This document shows positions 1-12,710 of a stretch of DNA of 64,000 nt, in pieces (the stretch's first letter is position 1; each line of letters starts with the position of its first letter). Below the pieces are notes generated by a model. That model saw nothing but the letters and a program-made list of their open reading frames with translations, searched no databases and had not been told where the DNA came from. The stretch covers positions 4,787,907-4,851,906 of the forward strand of contig CAADRB010000001.1 in assembly GCA_900708905.1 (NCBI GenBank). The letters run 5' to 3'. The translations under genes and the position numbers were made by a program. The stretch comes from Hymenolepis diminuta. Taxonomy: Eukaryota > Platyhelminthes > Cestoda > Cyclophyllidea > Hymenolepididae.

Positions 1-545
1 AGAGTCTCGACACAGGCATCTGCATCTACATTGACTCAAACTAAGGTCCTGTGGAAATGATGGAGGAGTCATGATGTGCATCTCTCTCACTGCCCTTCAC
101 AACACTGAACACCACCACTGTTGTTGGAAGCTTCGTGTGCGTGCACAACAGCTTGAACTTCAGTGGGGTCTGCCCGCACATGGTCGGCCATATATCATTT
201 CCCCGACTGACATTTTCATCCTGGAGGAAGTTTCTCGTCGGAGAAAAGCCCGAGACACTCTTCTTCCTCTTGGTGCTTCAGTTTGATTGAGTGTCGTTTT
301 GAATTCATTAAACGCTTCTCCTGGGTTGTTTTTGTCGACATGAACTGATCTCGCCTAACAACGTATGAGATTTGTATCCGGGGTCTTGATGAAGAGCCTT
401 CCTTATTGTTCCTTCAGACACATGAAGGTCTTTGGTGAGATGTTTCATTGGCCTCTCAGGGTCTGGCGATTTGTAGAAATCATGCAATTTCTGAACTGTT
501 GTGTTTGGCTTTTACAGACACTATTACGGAGTGTTTTTATCATTT
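1..545 (-). mobile_element. Degenerate Tc1/mariner-type transposase, 5' part only
   Basis: Read on the minus strand, about 475 down to 1 carries a broken transposase. Seen: a helix-turn-helix stretch containing LTKDLHVSEGTIRKALHQD (about 455-385), then a frameshift into RRDQFMSTKTTQEKRL, then LGLFSDEK (the first catalytic Asp region), then VRADPTEV and, at the window edge, VNVDADACVETL. These blocks come in the order usual for a widespread invertebrate branch of Tc1/mariner-like transposases. At least one frameshift and several stops (after the DEK block, after VQCCEGQ and before VNVDAD) show the copy is dead. The C-terminal catalytic half would lie left of position 1. The plus-strand open frames at 71-286 and 365-577 are antisense shadows. 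The family call is confident; exact subfamily and ends are not. Confidence 0.8.
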
Positions 546-3500
546 CATTAGAAATATTGGTATCGGTCATGAGATGATCTGACATAAGAAACACCTTAAT
601 CATTATCGGGTTAGTTTATATTACAAAACAATGCAAGTGTCCTCAGATATCTTACACACCGTATATACACTCCTTTGTAAATTCACACATTACGATTTGC
701 TTACACTATCTTAACCCTCTTGTATTTTCTGGTCCTCTCTCAATAAACTCTGTTTGCTCCTGTCTTTTCCTCCTTCTTCTTTTTCCTGTTGCATTAATGG
801 AGATAGATATAATATTGAAAGCATACCCTAAAGAATAACAAGATGAAAATCAGACAACCTAGCCACTTGTCTGACCTTCTAAAATTCCATGAGGGATTTT
901 GGACAATTTATAACCACAACTGATTTAAGTTATTTATCTATGCTATTTGCCATTGTGACAGATTTATAATTTTTTTAGTAATTTATTGACTTAATCCACC
1001 AATTAACTTTATTGTGAATCACAGTTTGTATTTCAAGCACAGACCAGAATTTAGAAATTATTTCGTGGCAAATTTTTATAAGTTCAACATGTTAATAGGG
1101 AAAGAGTGCCATAATTCGGCATATTAATTTTGAAAATACCTCACCGTTCATCTTGTTCTAAATTCTGATTACCATCTTGGTTTAATATTAAATTGAAGGC
1201 AAATTCGAATCTCTTGCAAATCCGAAGAGCACTCAATTAGCAATAAATGTTTGATCGAACCTTAAAATTACACACCGCGCTAGAGATTTCACAGATGATT
1301 ATTTGGCCGATCCAAAATATTTTGAAATTTCAAAGTAATGCAGATGATTGCCGATCTTATAATATGCAACTGCGAACGCTGTCAGAATAATTGTGCAATT
1401 TACATATTTTTTTATTTAAAAAGCATTATCTTTGAATTTTTTGATACTTTCTCCAGCGAACTCTGCTCCATGGTTACCGATATGTTAAGATCATGTAAAC
1501 CGTTTAAGATCATTATGGTCATACTTTGTTTTTGGCCTCAAAAGAGAAAAAGAACTGAAGTGGCAAGATGGACTATCAGGATTAACCATTCAATAAGCGC
1601 TGTTGATTTTGAATAAGTGTTTGAAAAGTTATTTACGGGCCAAACTGTGAAATTTGAATTAGTGAGCGTGAAGCAGTGAATCGCACATTAATTGAATGTT
1701 CCAGCTCGAATCAAAATATCAAATGAATTAACCCTTTGGGTAGAAACTTCGGGTTCCAAAATTCGAGTATCATCATATGTCCCCACAAAAGTCCTCTCGT
1801 ACTGTTTTGTGTCTGTGAAATTCATCCAAATTCGATCAGTTAATTTAATTTAATATTTGTCCATATCCCTATATTATTAATATTTTTTTTCGTCTGAAAA
1901 AAGTCAGAAATCTTGATAATTTTAGGAATTCTAACATGTTGGTCAAGTTGGTACAAAACTTAACGAAGAATTACTAAAAAAACATTAAACCGAATAAAAT
2001 ATATTAATAGAGGAAACAAATCTAAGGGAGCAACTTAAGATCATTATTATGATACTGACAAATATGAGTCAAACTAACTAGTACGTACAAACATCTTATA
2101 TACTGATTACGGTAGATACCAATAAAATATACAGGTGAACTTTAATATAAATAATTTTAATTAAAAAATCATAAAAATTCGTTTAATTTTATGAAATTCA
2201 TCACTAATCGCGAGTTAAAGGGAATATTTTACTAAAAATTATGATTAAGTGTTTTTTTCCCTGCAACTAAATCATGAAAGTGGAGGAAACAAAGTCTATC
2301 AAAATCTTTACCACGAAGGTCAAACTCCATATAAAAGCTCTCAAAGATGCAAAAGCCATGTTCCATGTGCCCAAACCACATTATAGACACAGCCTTTTGC
2401 TCAATGAACCAATTAATTTAAATTTTAGACAGATAAGATGACAATTTCATTGCGATATTTAAACGCATCGAAAGATGCAAATGACAAGGAAACTTTCATC
2501 AAAACGTTTAAATATTTGTGGATTTACAAAATAAAAGGTGTATAGTAGCGTAACAATTGACAAAAAATATTTACAGCAAAACCTTGACAACCTCCATGTC
2601 GTTAAAAGTTAAGCTGAATCTTAATAAACGAAATCTGTTTTCTTTCATTAATGAATTAATCACACATCCCTTTTATAATTGTTACCTCTTTCCTGTTACT
2701 CAAAGATAGTTTTTTATCTTCTAGCAGTTTATACGGCAAATTCTCAATGTAAATTTTATCAAATTAATGCTCTGAAAATCATCATAGACTTGTATTCAAT
2801 TGGATAAATCTGGGACATAGTATTTGAATGATGGGGTGAATTATAAAGCAATCAATATATGTACTTTCTGGAGACTTTTTCATACGTGATGATTACTTAT
2901 TTTAGCATATTGTACCAGTATCTTTAAGGTAGGATTCAAATTGATATTATCTTATTTTTCATTGATTTGATTTGATTTCAGGTTTCTAATGTTTGTACGT
3001 CAGTTGTCTTTAATTTATTTATAAAACTTCATTCTATAGGCAAGAAAAAATAGTAATTATTGAAATTGCCAAAAAACTAAATATTTTGCTGAAAATCCAG
3101 TGCTCTTAAATGATCTCAGTTCATCTTAAGTAAAACAGAGTGTATTATTCAATAAAATACCCTTCCTAGTGTCAGTCACCTATTCATGGTCTCTAAAAAA
3201 TACAAATGAATTGGGGTTGCATGGGCACTCATTCGGCGATGAAAACCGGTCAATAAGCAGTGAATATTGTGAACACAAATTTATCTGGTAACACAGGGAT
3301 CAAATCACGAAAAATGGGATAAGTAATAATTAGGACATTACTATGGCAATAATAAACGAAAAGTGAGCAACTTAAACTTTCCACATTCAAATGATGTAAA
3401 CATTTTAAGATCTTAATCTCATCATTTAGTCCCTTTGATGCTCCATAACATCCTTTTCTGAACTATCTTTTGCCTGTTTTGCGTGTCCAGATCCCATTTC

Positions 3501-4880
3501 ATGACTAAAACTCCCGCTTTGTCATTATTAATAATTGTTCGTATATTTATTCACAAGCTTTATTTTAATTCAATTTTAATACTTTATTATGCAATTTCTT
3601 TATATTTTTCATCCTATTGTTATTTTGGAATGAAAAAGACGGAACATTTTTAACAGTTTTTAGAATGACTATTTCACAATAAAACAAAACATTACTTAAA
3701 ATAAGGAGATGCAGTTGTAGTCCCAACATGAGGGGTACTTAAAATTTTGAAATTTCCCTTTTAAGTACTTTTCAATGTGCCATTAGCAAATTGCTGAACG
3801 CATTAATTTTATAGTCAAATGTTTACAAAATTGATTAGTCACTATACTTGGGAATAATAAAATGGAAAATTATTTTCCTGGCAAAAATTCCAGTAATTGA
3901 AAATTATTCAATTGTTTTTTTAATGAAAGGGTTCTAATAGTTAATAAAAATGTTAGAAACGTTCAACTGATACGTCTTGATGTCGGATACGCCAGGTGTG
4001 TAAAGAATGAATTATATATTATATGTTTTCTATATTGTTGGATATGCACTTTCATAAAATTATTCTAAAATCGATGCTGCTCATCGAATTGAAGGGGAAA
4101 TTTTTCCATTCTTTGTTCTTTGAAACTAAGCACTGAACCATCAATGTTGAAGAAGAATGTCAAAACATACGGAAATCACATCCTTGAAGCCATCCGTAAA
4201 TAAATGGACTTATTATGAAATTGATCAGCAATTATCAATAATTTACTTATCTATTTGAATTTTTCCTATATTATTCAGTTAGGTTACTCAAATCTGGTGA
4301 AAATAAATTTATGATTTAATTTTATAATATCTATAAAGAGCTTTCTTTTAGATAATTCAATTATACAAAATAAATTGCTTTATGGATTAAAAATATGAAT
4401 AAAGGTGCAATTTCACATTATTGGTAATTTTTGTTTTTCATCAAACATTGCTTTGTTTTCCACTAGAGTATTGGCAAGAAAAACGTAATGTAATATAAAA
4501 ACTGGTCTTCAGAATTAAAATTTATTTATCTATAATATCGCATTTATTTGTCACCGTGGGTATTTGAAGGTTATTTAACATTTTATATGCAAATAAAATT
4601 TATTATTAACAAATAATATATGTTAAAGCATATTGTTTGGCCTTTTCGTAAATGGCCCGGATTCATAGTTGATGAATTATTAATAATAGGATTCTACGAG
4701 GTCTACCATGATACTTTGTGGACTGCTAATGCTGTAAAGTATATTTTTATGCATTATTAAAACAACTGGAAAATATTTTATGCTGACTGAAATTGAAATA
4801 AAAAATGTTCTGCTACGATCATGGGCAAAGTTCAAATAACCATTGACTAGCTTTTGCAACCTCTGTCATATTTTTCAGGT
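546..4880. other. AT-rich spacer, no supported gene
   Basis: No exon with paired splice sites and a sustained frame was found. The open frame at 1338-1616 (+) has no acceptor, donor or recognisable motif and its composition matches the surrounding AT-rich DNA. A short frame at 4879-4935 follows a reasonable acceptor but ends in a stop without a donor. Confidence 0.6.
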
Positions 4881-4904
4881 CAGCAGTTGAATGCATTGCA
4901 AAGA

Positions 4905-5034
4905 CTTAACGTCAGCACAGGCACTATTAAGCACTGAACTGACCAATCAAATCACCTCCCCTAAAAATCACACAGCATAACTGGACGACCAGCAAATATA
5001 TATGGGGTCGAAATGTTGCAAATCTGCAGTTCAT
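4905..5034 (+). promoter_or_regulatory. TATA/initiator promoter of the RGFIG peptide-precursor gene
   Basis: TATATAT lies at 4997-5003 and an initiator-like CTGCAGTTC at 5024-5032, which puts the start A at 5028, 31 bases from the first T of the TATA. Upstream are a CCAAT-type motif (GACCAATCAAATC, near 4940) and an ACGTCA cAMP-response half-site (near 4909), both common in neuroendocrine promoters. The spacing fits a focused RNA polymerase II promoter. The start site is predicted, not mapped. Confidence 0.55.
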
Positions 5035-5054
5035 CTGGATCTTTAGGACAAAAT
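5028..5054 (+). other. Non-coding first exon of the RGFIG peptide-precursor gene
   Basis: From the predicted start at 5028 the sequence runs 27 bases to the donor AAAT|GTAAGA at 5055. The next acceptor with a pyrimidine tract (TTTTTCAATTTTAG) ends at 5851, one base before the ATG. This exon would be entirely 5' UTR and intron 1 about 797 bases. A tiny leader exon followed by an exon that opens at the start codon is common in peptide-hormone genes. The exon is inferred from promoter spacing and the donor. Confidence 0.45.
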
Positions 5055-5852
5055 GTAAGAATAATCCTTTTCATACATGCGGACTTTGAATTTTTAAAAA
5101 TGTTTCAATGTATTATTTCTTAAATATTTAGGTGCAATTTTTCAATTGAAACGTTTCGTTTTATTTGCTAATATTGAGTCTCTTTATGCCTCATTTTTTC
5201 TCAAACGAATAACATTATTTTAAAACGTCAGCATTTCGTTTGTTTTGTTGAATTGTGGGTCAATATGCAAAGTTTTTGCATGAATATAAAATTTCCCTCT
5301 GTTCTTAAGCCATATTTATGTAATTCACCTAATTATAGGTAGATATATTACTTATTTTTCATGTTAACATAACATTTTAAATAATATTAAAGCTTTCAGA
5401 CTGTAATACAGGAAGACAAATTTTCAGTTGACTTCGCTTTTGTGCTGCTTATCATTACAGTTAAAATATGTAACTGGTTTGTTACTAGAAATACACTATT
5501 ACTCTGTGCAGTCATTTCAAAAAATTTTCGGCCCAAAATTTTCCATTTGTAAATATTGTTAAAATATTTTTCCAAGCAATAGACAAGTTATTTTTTCTCA
5601 TGATCTCTTAGTTGCTTGAGGACACATTATAATTCATCTTATTAGAACTTGACCTTAACGTATGGTTCAAGGTCCTTAGTCAGTTAATAAAATTCTTAAG
5701 GCATAATTTTGATTGCAGAACTTTGAAAAATTTTCCTGAAATTGCCTAACCTTTATGGCATGGACTGAAAATATTATGGAATGTACCTAAAATATAGTAA
5801 CTCATATTTCAGAATGTGATTTCTTCTAATGTTTAATTTTTTCAATTTTAGG

Positions 5853-6694
5853 ATGGAAAAAATTTTCCTTGTAGCTGCAATCGCTTTGTTTGTATCTTGC
5901 CACTTATCAAATGCTTCCCCCGTTGATACCGAAGAAATTATCGCTTATATGTGCAGGTATTATTGGGTGGAATGAAGAAATGTACTGTAAAACATGATAA
6001 GTAATGTTTGAATTTTTACCTTTTCTTAGTCTATGCGGCGAATCCGGTAGTGACTGTTTGGCTTTGCCACTGGTTAGAGAAAGTTGCGTCCAGGATTTAC
6101 TCGCCGAATTAGGAAATGGTTGTAAGTTTAAATTTCTAGTTAAATTAAATCAAGTTTCTTTGATACATTTATATAAAGAACACCCTCAGATAAAACATGA
6201 TCAAGAGATATAATATTATTCAAATTTTCAAATCAATATATGTAAGTTTCAAACAAAGTATTAGAAAGATCCCTGTTAGCGTTTGTTTCCATGCCAAGAA
6301 AGGGATTTTAATTTCCAATAATTCATTACAAACGTGTATTATCTTATCAAATTATCAAAATAATGGTGCTATTGATAATTTTGTCACGTCGTCACTTCAG
6401 GAGATGTTTTTATAAAAATTTTTGTATTAGTTAAAGGTCGCATATTTTTATCATTTTTCTATAGGGCGTATTTTCCATTTTGTTAAACTAGGTTAAATTG
6501 ACATTACTGCACAAAATTTGAATGCAAAATAACTACATTAAACAGTTATTCATAATGTTTGCAATTTATTTTCCTCTTTCATAAAAGCGGAAATGAGTGA
6601 CTTGCAAAAACGTCGAGGTTTCATTGGAAAGCGCGGTGCTCAAATAGAGAAGAGACGCGGCTTCATTGGAAAACGACGCGGATTCATCGGCTAA
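5853..6694 (+). CDS. Secreted precursor with three RGFIG units, probable RGFI-amide neuropeptide precursor
   Basis: Three coding exons, 5853-5956, 6030-6121 and 6588-6694, join in frame through CAG|GTATTA / TTTTCTTAG and T|GTAAGT / CATAAAAG to give 100 residues. Residues 1-21 are a classic signal peptide (MEKIFLVAAIALFVSC..., likely cut after Ala21). Residues 34-54 hold four cysteines spaced C-x2-C-x6-C-x9-C. The last exon carries three RGFIG units at 75-79, 89-93 and 96-100. KR pairs at 73-74, 80-81, 87-88 and 94-95 bound them, and an acidic pentapeptide GAQIE separates units one and two. Glycine before KR or at the C-terminus is the amidation signal, so the expected products are three RGFI-amides (GFI-amide if the extra Arg is trimmed). 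The repeat units use different synonymous codons. I do not recognise a named family; RxI-amide-like peptides are a possible relation. A small cationic secreted peptide is the alternative reading. Confidence 0.8.
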
Positions 6695-6697
6695 GAA

Positions 6698-6703
6698 ATT
6701 AAA
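6698..6703 (+). terminator. Candidate poly(A) signal of the peptide-precursor gene
   Basis: ATTAAA, the commonest variant signal, begins three bases after the TAA stop at 6692-6694. If used, the 3' UTR would be only about 20-30 bases. A canonical AATAAA also occurs about 520 bases further on (near 7220). Confidence 0.35.
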
Positions 6704-9555
6704 GTGAACTAATTGCAATGTTATAAGATTTTCCAAGTTCCATATCTCAATCCTTTTGTTCATTTTTACTTCCCATATATCCTTCCATTTATATCTTGCC
6801 CAAAATTGGTGGGAGTTATAAATTGAAAATACACTGTATGAATTATTCTGCCCTTTTTTCTTAAGCATAATATATTAATAACGCTTATAGGAATGGTGCT
6901 GTTTTAGTAATAGGAAGTGTTTACAAACTAATAATCATCGCATTATTCAATTGGCCAAAACATCAAATGCAAAATTTACCAAATTAAATGATAGAAGAAG
7001 GGTTAAAAAGCATTCAGCATAAAAACAATCAGAATATTAAGAGGACCAAAGATTCCTGATTAATAATGGAGGGTGGAAATATGAAAGGTAAAAATTTAAA
7101 GTTATAGAAACCAATTTTGTTTTCCGTAACATATTCTAATATTCCAGAGTTCATGTTTTAGGTTTCAACAGTGTGATGTATTAGGACACGTTGTGAGTCT
7201 AAAGAGGTATATTTATTTAATAAAAATCACTTGGTATGATATCTGATTGATTATTATTAATTATTTATTAAGTTATTAATTCACTAGTGCAAAATGTAAT
7301 CGTGTTAATTAGAGCTAAATATTGAATTCCATTTCACTGCACTTATTTCGCAATTATTTAATTAGAGGCAGATCAGAATATTTCAGTTAGGTATTTCGAG
7401 ATATCTTCAATGATAATATTAAATTAAAATGTTCTATTGGTTATACTTCAAAGCGCCAAAGTAATATGGAAAAATTAAAATACAAAAATAAAAAAATGAT
7501 AATCAGATATAAGAGGAACGGTAATTATTGAAATGATTATGTAAAAATGTAATTTTAACTATCTAATTACCGTAATATTGAGTTAAATACTAAACAAAAA
7601 TTAAAAAATTTTCAGCGAAGGCTAAAGAATGAATATTAATTATTTTTAGACATACTCAATAAACAATGAGATGTTTCTCTTCAACTCCAGTTAATTTACT
7701 TTTCTACAGAATAATATTCGTAAAGTTTTAGAAAGTGGAGCTGCCGTATCCACTAATATGATATTTGACTATTTAACACTCCAAAAAGACAAAATATTTT
7801 TCTCATTCTCTATTTTCTTTACGTAGTTTGATCTGTTTTATTAAAAAATTTAATTTTTCTAAAAATGAATTTCGGGTAAACTATTATAAGATGAACGATA
7901 GTTAAGACTTAAAATTTTGTTTGAACTTTTATACTTTTAAAACCGAGAAACTCAATGTTTAGTCATTACATGTACAGATTGTCAAAAGCTATTTTAGTGT
8001 CTGTAGGGAATCAGTTGAGGAAATGCATATCTCTTCAGCGTGGCTTGTTTTATGCAGAGGCTTAGATATAAGATTGTACGCTATTCAATTTCATGAGGGT
8101 AATGTAACTTAGATGTTAAGAAAATAAGAATTATTTACACCTTAAACATGGTAAGATATTAAACGATACCTATTTAGAAAAGCCATATACAGCAAATTTT
8201 GTTAAAGATTGAAAGGTAAGAGCCTTAACAGTTTTTAAAGGTGGATTAAATTGAACCAAATGAGTGATATCAGTTATAAATCCCAAAGTGTTTAAAGAAT
8301 ATATACTTCAATACTTAAGAAATGATATTTTATTTACATTTAACTGTAAAAAACGGATGAACATTTCTTCATGGCAACAATATCCTGTAGCCAGAACAAA
8401 TAATGCAAAGTATTATGATACATAGATCACTTTAAATTTTGCTGTGCAATGAATTAAAAGTCCTCATTACAGTTTTAGGTATAACTGAGAACTAGCTGAT
8501 GAGGAGCAATAAAGATGGATAGTGATTTCTTTTCCAAAGTATTTTGCAAATGCCGAAAGCACTGCGGCTGATATGTACATAATGCGTACATATATTTCTT
8601 CACTGGTTTAATATGCTTATTTTGATGTCATATTGATAATCATTGTGTCAGATGGCTTTCTAATAAAGTCAGAATTTTTCAAAATGTGGAGCTTTAAGAA
8701 AATTAGTTTATATCAACAAAAACTGGAAGTCGAACAGAAAGACTTCAATTAAACAATGCCAAATCACAATGAAACATGAACCATTTCAGCGTGACCAAGA
8801 AAGCGAAATGTATTCACTTCTGCTAAATCCACTAGTTAGTCATGGTAACAATAGACAAATAAATGTGTTGAACATACTTATACCAAATTGATAACGTAAA
8901 TTAAAACAAACAGGCAGTGAAGCCACATAATTGGCAAATACAGCACTGGATACTTATTCGAATGATAAAATGGGATTAGAAAGCTATAAATCTATAGTTA
9001 ACACCACAGGACGGTAACTTCAGGATTGTCAGATTGTAATAAAATTCCCTATTCAATAAATTCAAGTACATGTAATGTCATTTAAATGCACCTTTGTGAA
9101 CTTTACTACGTTAAATCTTGCCGCTTGCTATCTTGACTGTTTGAAGAAATAATACTTAAATAATATGACTGAGCATACAAATTTATCAGCCAATTAATAT
9201 TCTCTGATTCAAAATTAAATTATTAAACAAATCAGGATTATATTTTGAAAAGTGAATAGAGCAAATGTAAAACATGAAATAGCAGACTATGTCAGAGAAG
9301 CAAAATGAGTAGAACCTGAACCCAAGGATTAAATATTGTCTATATATGGACTTCGTTTGAGCATCTAGTCAAAACCTGTGTCTAGTTCATTTAGAAATAT
9401 TTTTGTATTCCCTCTGTTTTAGTGGTAAACGTTGTCCTCAATGTCATTGGTTAGAAATAAGCGTTGAATACTGATAAATAAGACCAATAGTGACACCTGT
9501 AAAAGCAGTTTGAGAAAGAAGGATACCAATAAACTGTTGCCTTGACTATTCTTAC
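6704..9555. other. AT-rich spacer
   Basis: No supported gene was seen. The minus-strand frame at 6566-6868 is antisense to the last exon of the peptide-precursor gene and its 3' flank, and has no splice or domain support. Homopolymer and TA runs are scattered throughout. Confidence 0.6.
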
Positions 9556-9573
9556 CTGATATCGATAAAGCAT
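9556..9573 (-). other. Possible isolated 18-nt micro-exon
   Basis: Read on the minus strand, acceptor TTTGCCAG is followed by ATGCTTTATCGATATCAG and the strong donor CAG|GTAAGA. The exon is a multiple of three and open in phase 1 (D-A-L-S-I-S), the same rule as the micro-exon genes further right. No partner exon was found nearby, so this may be chance. Confidence 0.15.
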
Positions 9574-12224
9574 CTGGCAAACGCTAGCGTATTTTTATCA
9601 AATCATTCGCTTTTTTCCTATCTCTGAGTGATAATTTAAAATTGGGGAAAATCTTACGAATTGGGTGACTAGAAATGACTTCCAAAAAGTGTTTATATTA
9701 AACACAAATAAAAGACATGCTCAAAATTGCTAGAATTTATATTTATTAAAAATATCAAAGGAGAATGATGTTAAATATATATTTTCATTGCAGGTAATCA
9801 CAATTACGTAATCCATTTGCACCTTTAATGAGTTTATTCCCAATATTTAGATACCAAAATTCAAATTTGTCAGAAAAGTCATTATTTGTTATAAAATTAT
9901 TTTTCATTACCGCATGTGACCAAAAAGTCACACTTATCAGAATTAAAATTAATGAGACGAATCTTTATAGGAACGAATGAATATCAATTCCGAAAAATTA
10001 AAGCTATTTATTTATGTTAAAGGAAACGTCCTGTTGAATGAATAATTACTTATTGTGAATGTAATGTAATATGATTGCGCAAATTTAAATCATAGTAAGG
10101 AGAAGATACATGCATATAAAAAATATTTCGTCAAATAAAACCTGGAAAGATAAAGCTTAAGTAGAATTTACAAGTCATTATAAATAAGAATAAAAATTCA
10201 AAAATTTGTCATCTGTTTATTCATTGAAATTTATAATTTTGGCAAGCAGTCAACTAAGAAATATATTTACCTCGACCGAGGAGGTCTTTCACATTCTTTT
10301 AGACTATTAATGGAATATATTATACATCTTAGTATATATCCCATTTTTTGAACAGATTTTATAATCTTATTATGAAAATAACTAATGAAAATTATATTAA
10401 CGCCTTTAAAATAATTTGCATTCATGATATATTTGTAGATAATATTTTATGCACAATATGTCTGGATTGTGGAATAATCGCGGAAGAATTGTTGTCATAA
10501 AATATATATATATATATATATGATTTGAATCGGTCTAATTCCAGTACCTAAATATTCAACTAATTCTAATTAAATTAGTAATTCATTGATTATCCTTGCT
10601 AAGTAAGCAATATCAAATGACATGCAAAATACACTGCACTTCAGAAATTCATGTTTTTCAAACGTGACATTAGAAATTTAAACTTATTTCTTTGAAAATT
10701 CATTTAAATTAATTAAGTTTATCTTGAAATTAACAGTATTGTCTGGTAAGATTTGTGACTCCGACGATTGCGATTGTGATAAATGGAGTAATGTTGAGGA
10801 AATGAATATTTACACTTTTTCATTTGTCTTCAAAATCCGACATATTTACAAAAAACCAATTGAAGACAAATTTATTTTATTAATAAGACTTACTTTAGTC
10901 AAGTTAAATTAAATTCTCCATTCAGTTGAAGTGGATCGATATTTAGAGTAACTCCCAAAAAAATAATTCCCCTATTTAAGATTCTATGTTTTTTTTACCT
11001 TTTAATTCCCTTTAATTTGAATAAATTTAATTGCATTACTGTTGTGAATATTGTGCAATATAAAACGCCCTACAGATATAAGAACGTCAGCCGTTTTGTG
11101 CTGGCGCGCTCTCGAATTGCATTTGTAACTAGTGCAATTTCTTTGGAAATCTAACAGTCCGTTACTGCATCCTCCAGATAGGAGCAGATCATAATACTGG
11201 CCTTTGTTGATTTATTTCCTATCTTGTTTCTTAAAAGACATGTACTACTGATTTAAGTAACTGAATATTCCCCTTTAGTGCTTGCTAATTAGGTGCTTTT
11301 CTTTTAAATATGTAGCCAGTATCTTTAAATTTGTTCAACAAACATCAAGTAATAATTAATAGTGAAATAGTATGATTAATATCAAATAAATCCTGTTTTA
11401 TAGTGACCCAGTTGTCAAGGATAAAGCAATTTAAACTTGTTTTAATTGGAAAGCATACAATCACAAATGAAGAGCATATTAGATTTTCAAGGTTAAGATG
11501 ACGAAAATCGATGATATGCAATATCAATGAAAAGGTGATTAGTAAATTTAAGGATCTATGCAATTATTGCCTCCTGCCGTTAAAACTAAAATCTCAAATG
11601 TATTAAGCTGTCAACCGCAATTCTAATGGGAGTTAAAGTCCTATCCCAAGGCTGCCAACTTATCAAATCTGGCATACCTTATGAATCGGCACAGTGGATC
11701 AGAAAGTAACCGGTATACAGGAGTATTTATTTGTTTGTCTTTCTTATTCTCCTAGTGAGCATAGTTTATTGTTTTGATGTCCTAATATTATGTAAATTGA
11801 TCTCTAAGTTTATAAGTAAAATTACATATACGAAAAGTAGCATTGTTCGACCAGTTAATCTGATATCGTGATCGGTAATGCCACCTCGGTTGCACCTAGT
11901 TACCACTACTAGCAAATAGATGTGGTTATAAACCCCTCTTTAATGCAAATTGATAGCTGAAATCGACTTAAGATGAACTCTAGTAATCTTAAAAATTTTT
12001 TTGATATTTTTGTCTCATCGAACTAACAACTATTAAAAATAAATCATCAAAAATTTCTGTTTCAGATGAATACAATTCATGCCAAATTTATAGAGATGTC
12101 ATTTTGTGATCCAAACAGGTACAGTTCTTTTGTATTAACACATATTTATTGGTTTTTGGAGCAGTTAAAAAACCAACAGTTAAAAAAACTGAAAGAAATG
12201 GGATGTGGGCGCTTTAGAAATTTC
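9574..12224. other. AT-rich spacer with a (TA)n tract
   Basis: No gene is supported. A TA dinucleotide tract lies at 10502-10522. A short GC-richer patch near 11060-11200, containing GCTGGCGCGCTCTC, stands out from its surroundings but has no recognisable function. The frames at 10724-10912 (+) and 11345-11563 (-) lack splice or motif support. Confidence 0.55.
10502..10522. repeat. (TA)n microsatellite
   Basis: About ten uninterrupted TA units. Confidence 0.9.
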
Positions 12225-12710
12225 ACAGGTATTTTAACACGTAATCTTGTGCTTGTATCGGAAACATATTTCTTATTCATTTTTCAGAAGAATGCCGACG
12301 TTTTTGTTTGCATGCAATGCAATTAATACTAAATTAGCCTCTTTCTCTATGAAACATAAGTGGAAATATTTTATTATTTGCTGTCTATTCTATCATATTT
12401 ACATACAATTTCCATGTTCTCGCATCTTTCATTACTTTAAAGTCCTATGTAAAGAGAAAGCGCTCTCTCTGCTTTTTTAAATTCAGAACATCGCATAAAT
12501 TGAAATTTGCAAAATTGTTCATCAATCTCGAATTTTTTGCGTTCGGGCTAAAATATTTACAAATTCTTAAATAAGATTCTTCATTAAACGGAAGACTTGC
12601 TTGACGTTTTGGTTAATTCGTCGTAGGCAACTTTTTAGTTATCTATGATTTTTTGAGCAGACCGGATTCAAAATCTTCATCTTTGAAGCTTGGCAACAGG
12701 AAGTTGTAAG
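12225..12710 (+). repeat. Diverged dispersed repeat, copy 1
   Basis: This block is collinear with copy 2 at 21460-21930. Three anchors match in order. The first is TAACACG(T/C)AATC (12236 / 21471). The second is a 24-base block with two mismatches (12294-12317 / 21533-21556), centred on GTTTGCATGCAA. The third is a 40-base block around AAAATCTTC...GAAGC.TGGCA (12666-12705 / 21886-21926). Anchor spacing is nearly conserved (372 against 353 bases). No protein, terminal repeat or target duplication was recognised, so the repeat class is unknown. A candidate exon at 12066-12117 lies just upstream but does not hold a frame in the usual phase. Confidence 0.65.

Noticed and set aside
71..577. Plus-strand open frames of 70-71 codons
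   Set aside because: The minus strand clearly encodes transposase blocks here, so these are shadows.
4879..4935. Open stretch QQLNALQRLNVSTGTIKH after a TTTTTCAG acceptor
   Set aside because: It ends in a stop with no donor and overlaps the promoter region of the peptide-precursor gene; too short to call.
6566..6868. 100-codon minus-strand open frame
   Set aside because: It is antisense to the last exon of the peptide-precursor gene and its 3' flank; the repeats on the other strand keep it open.
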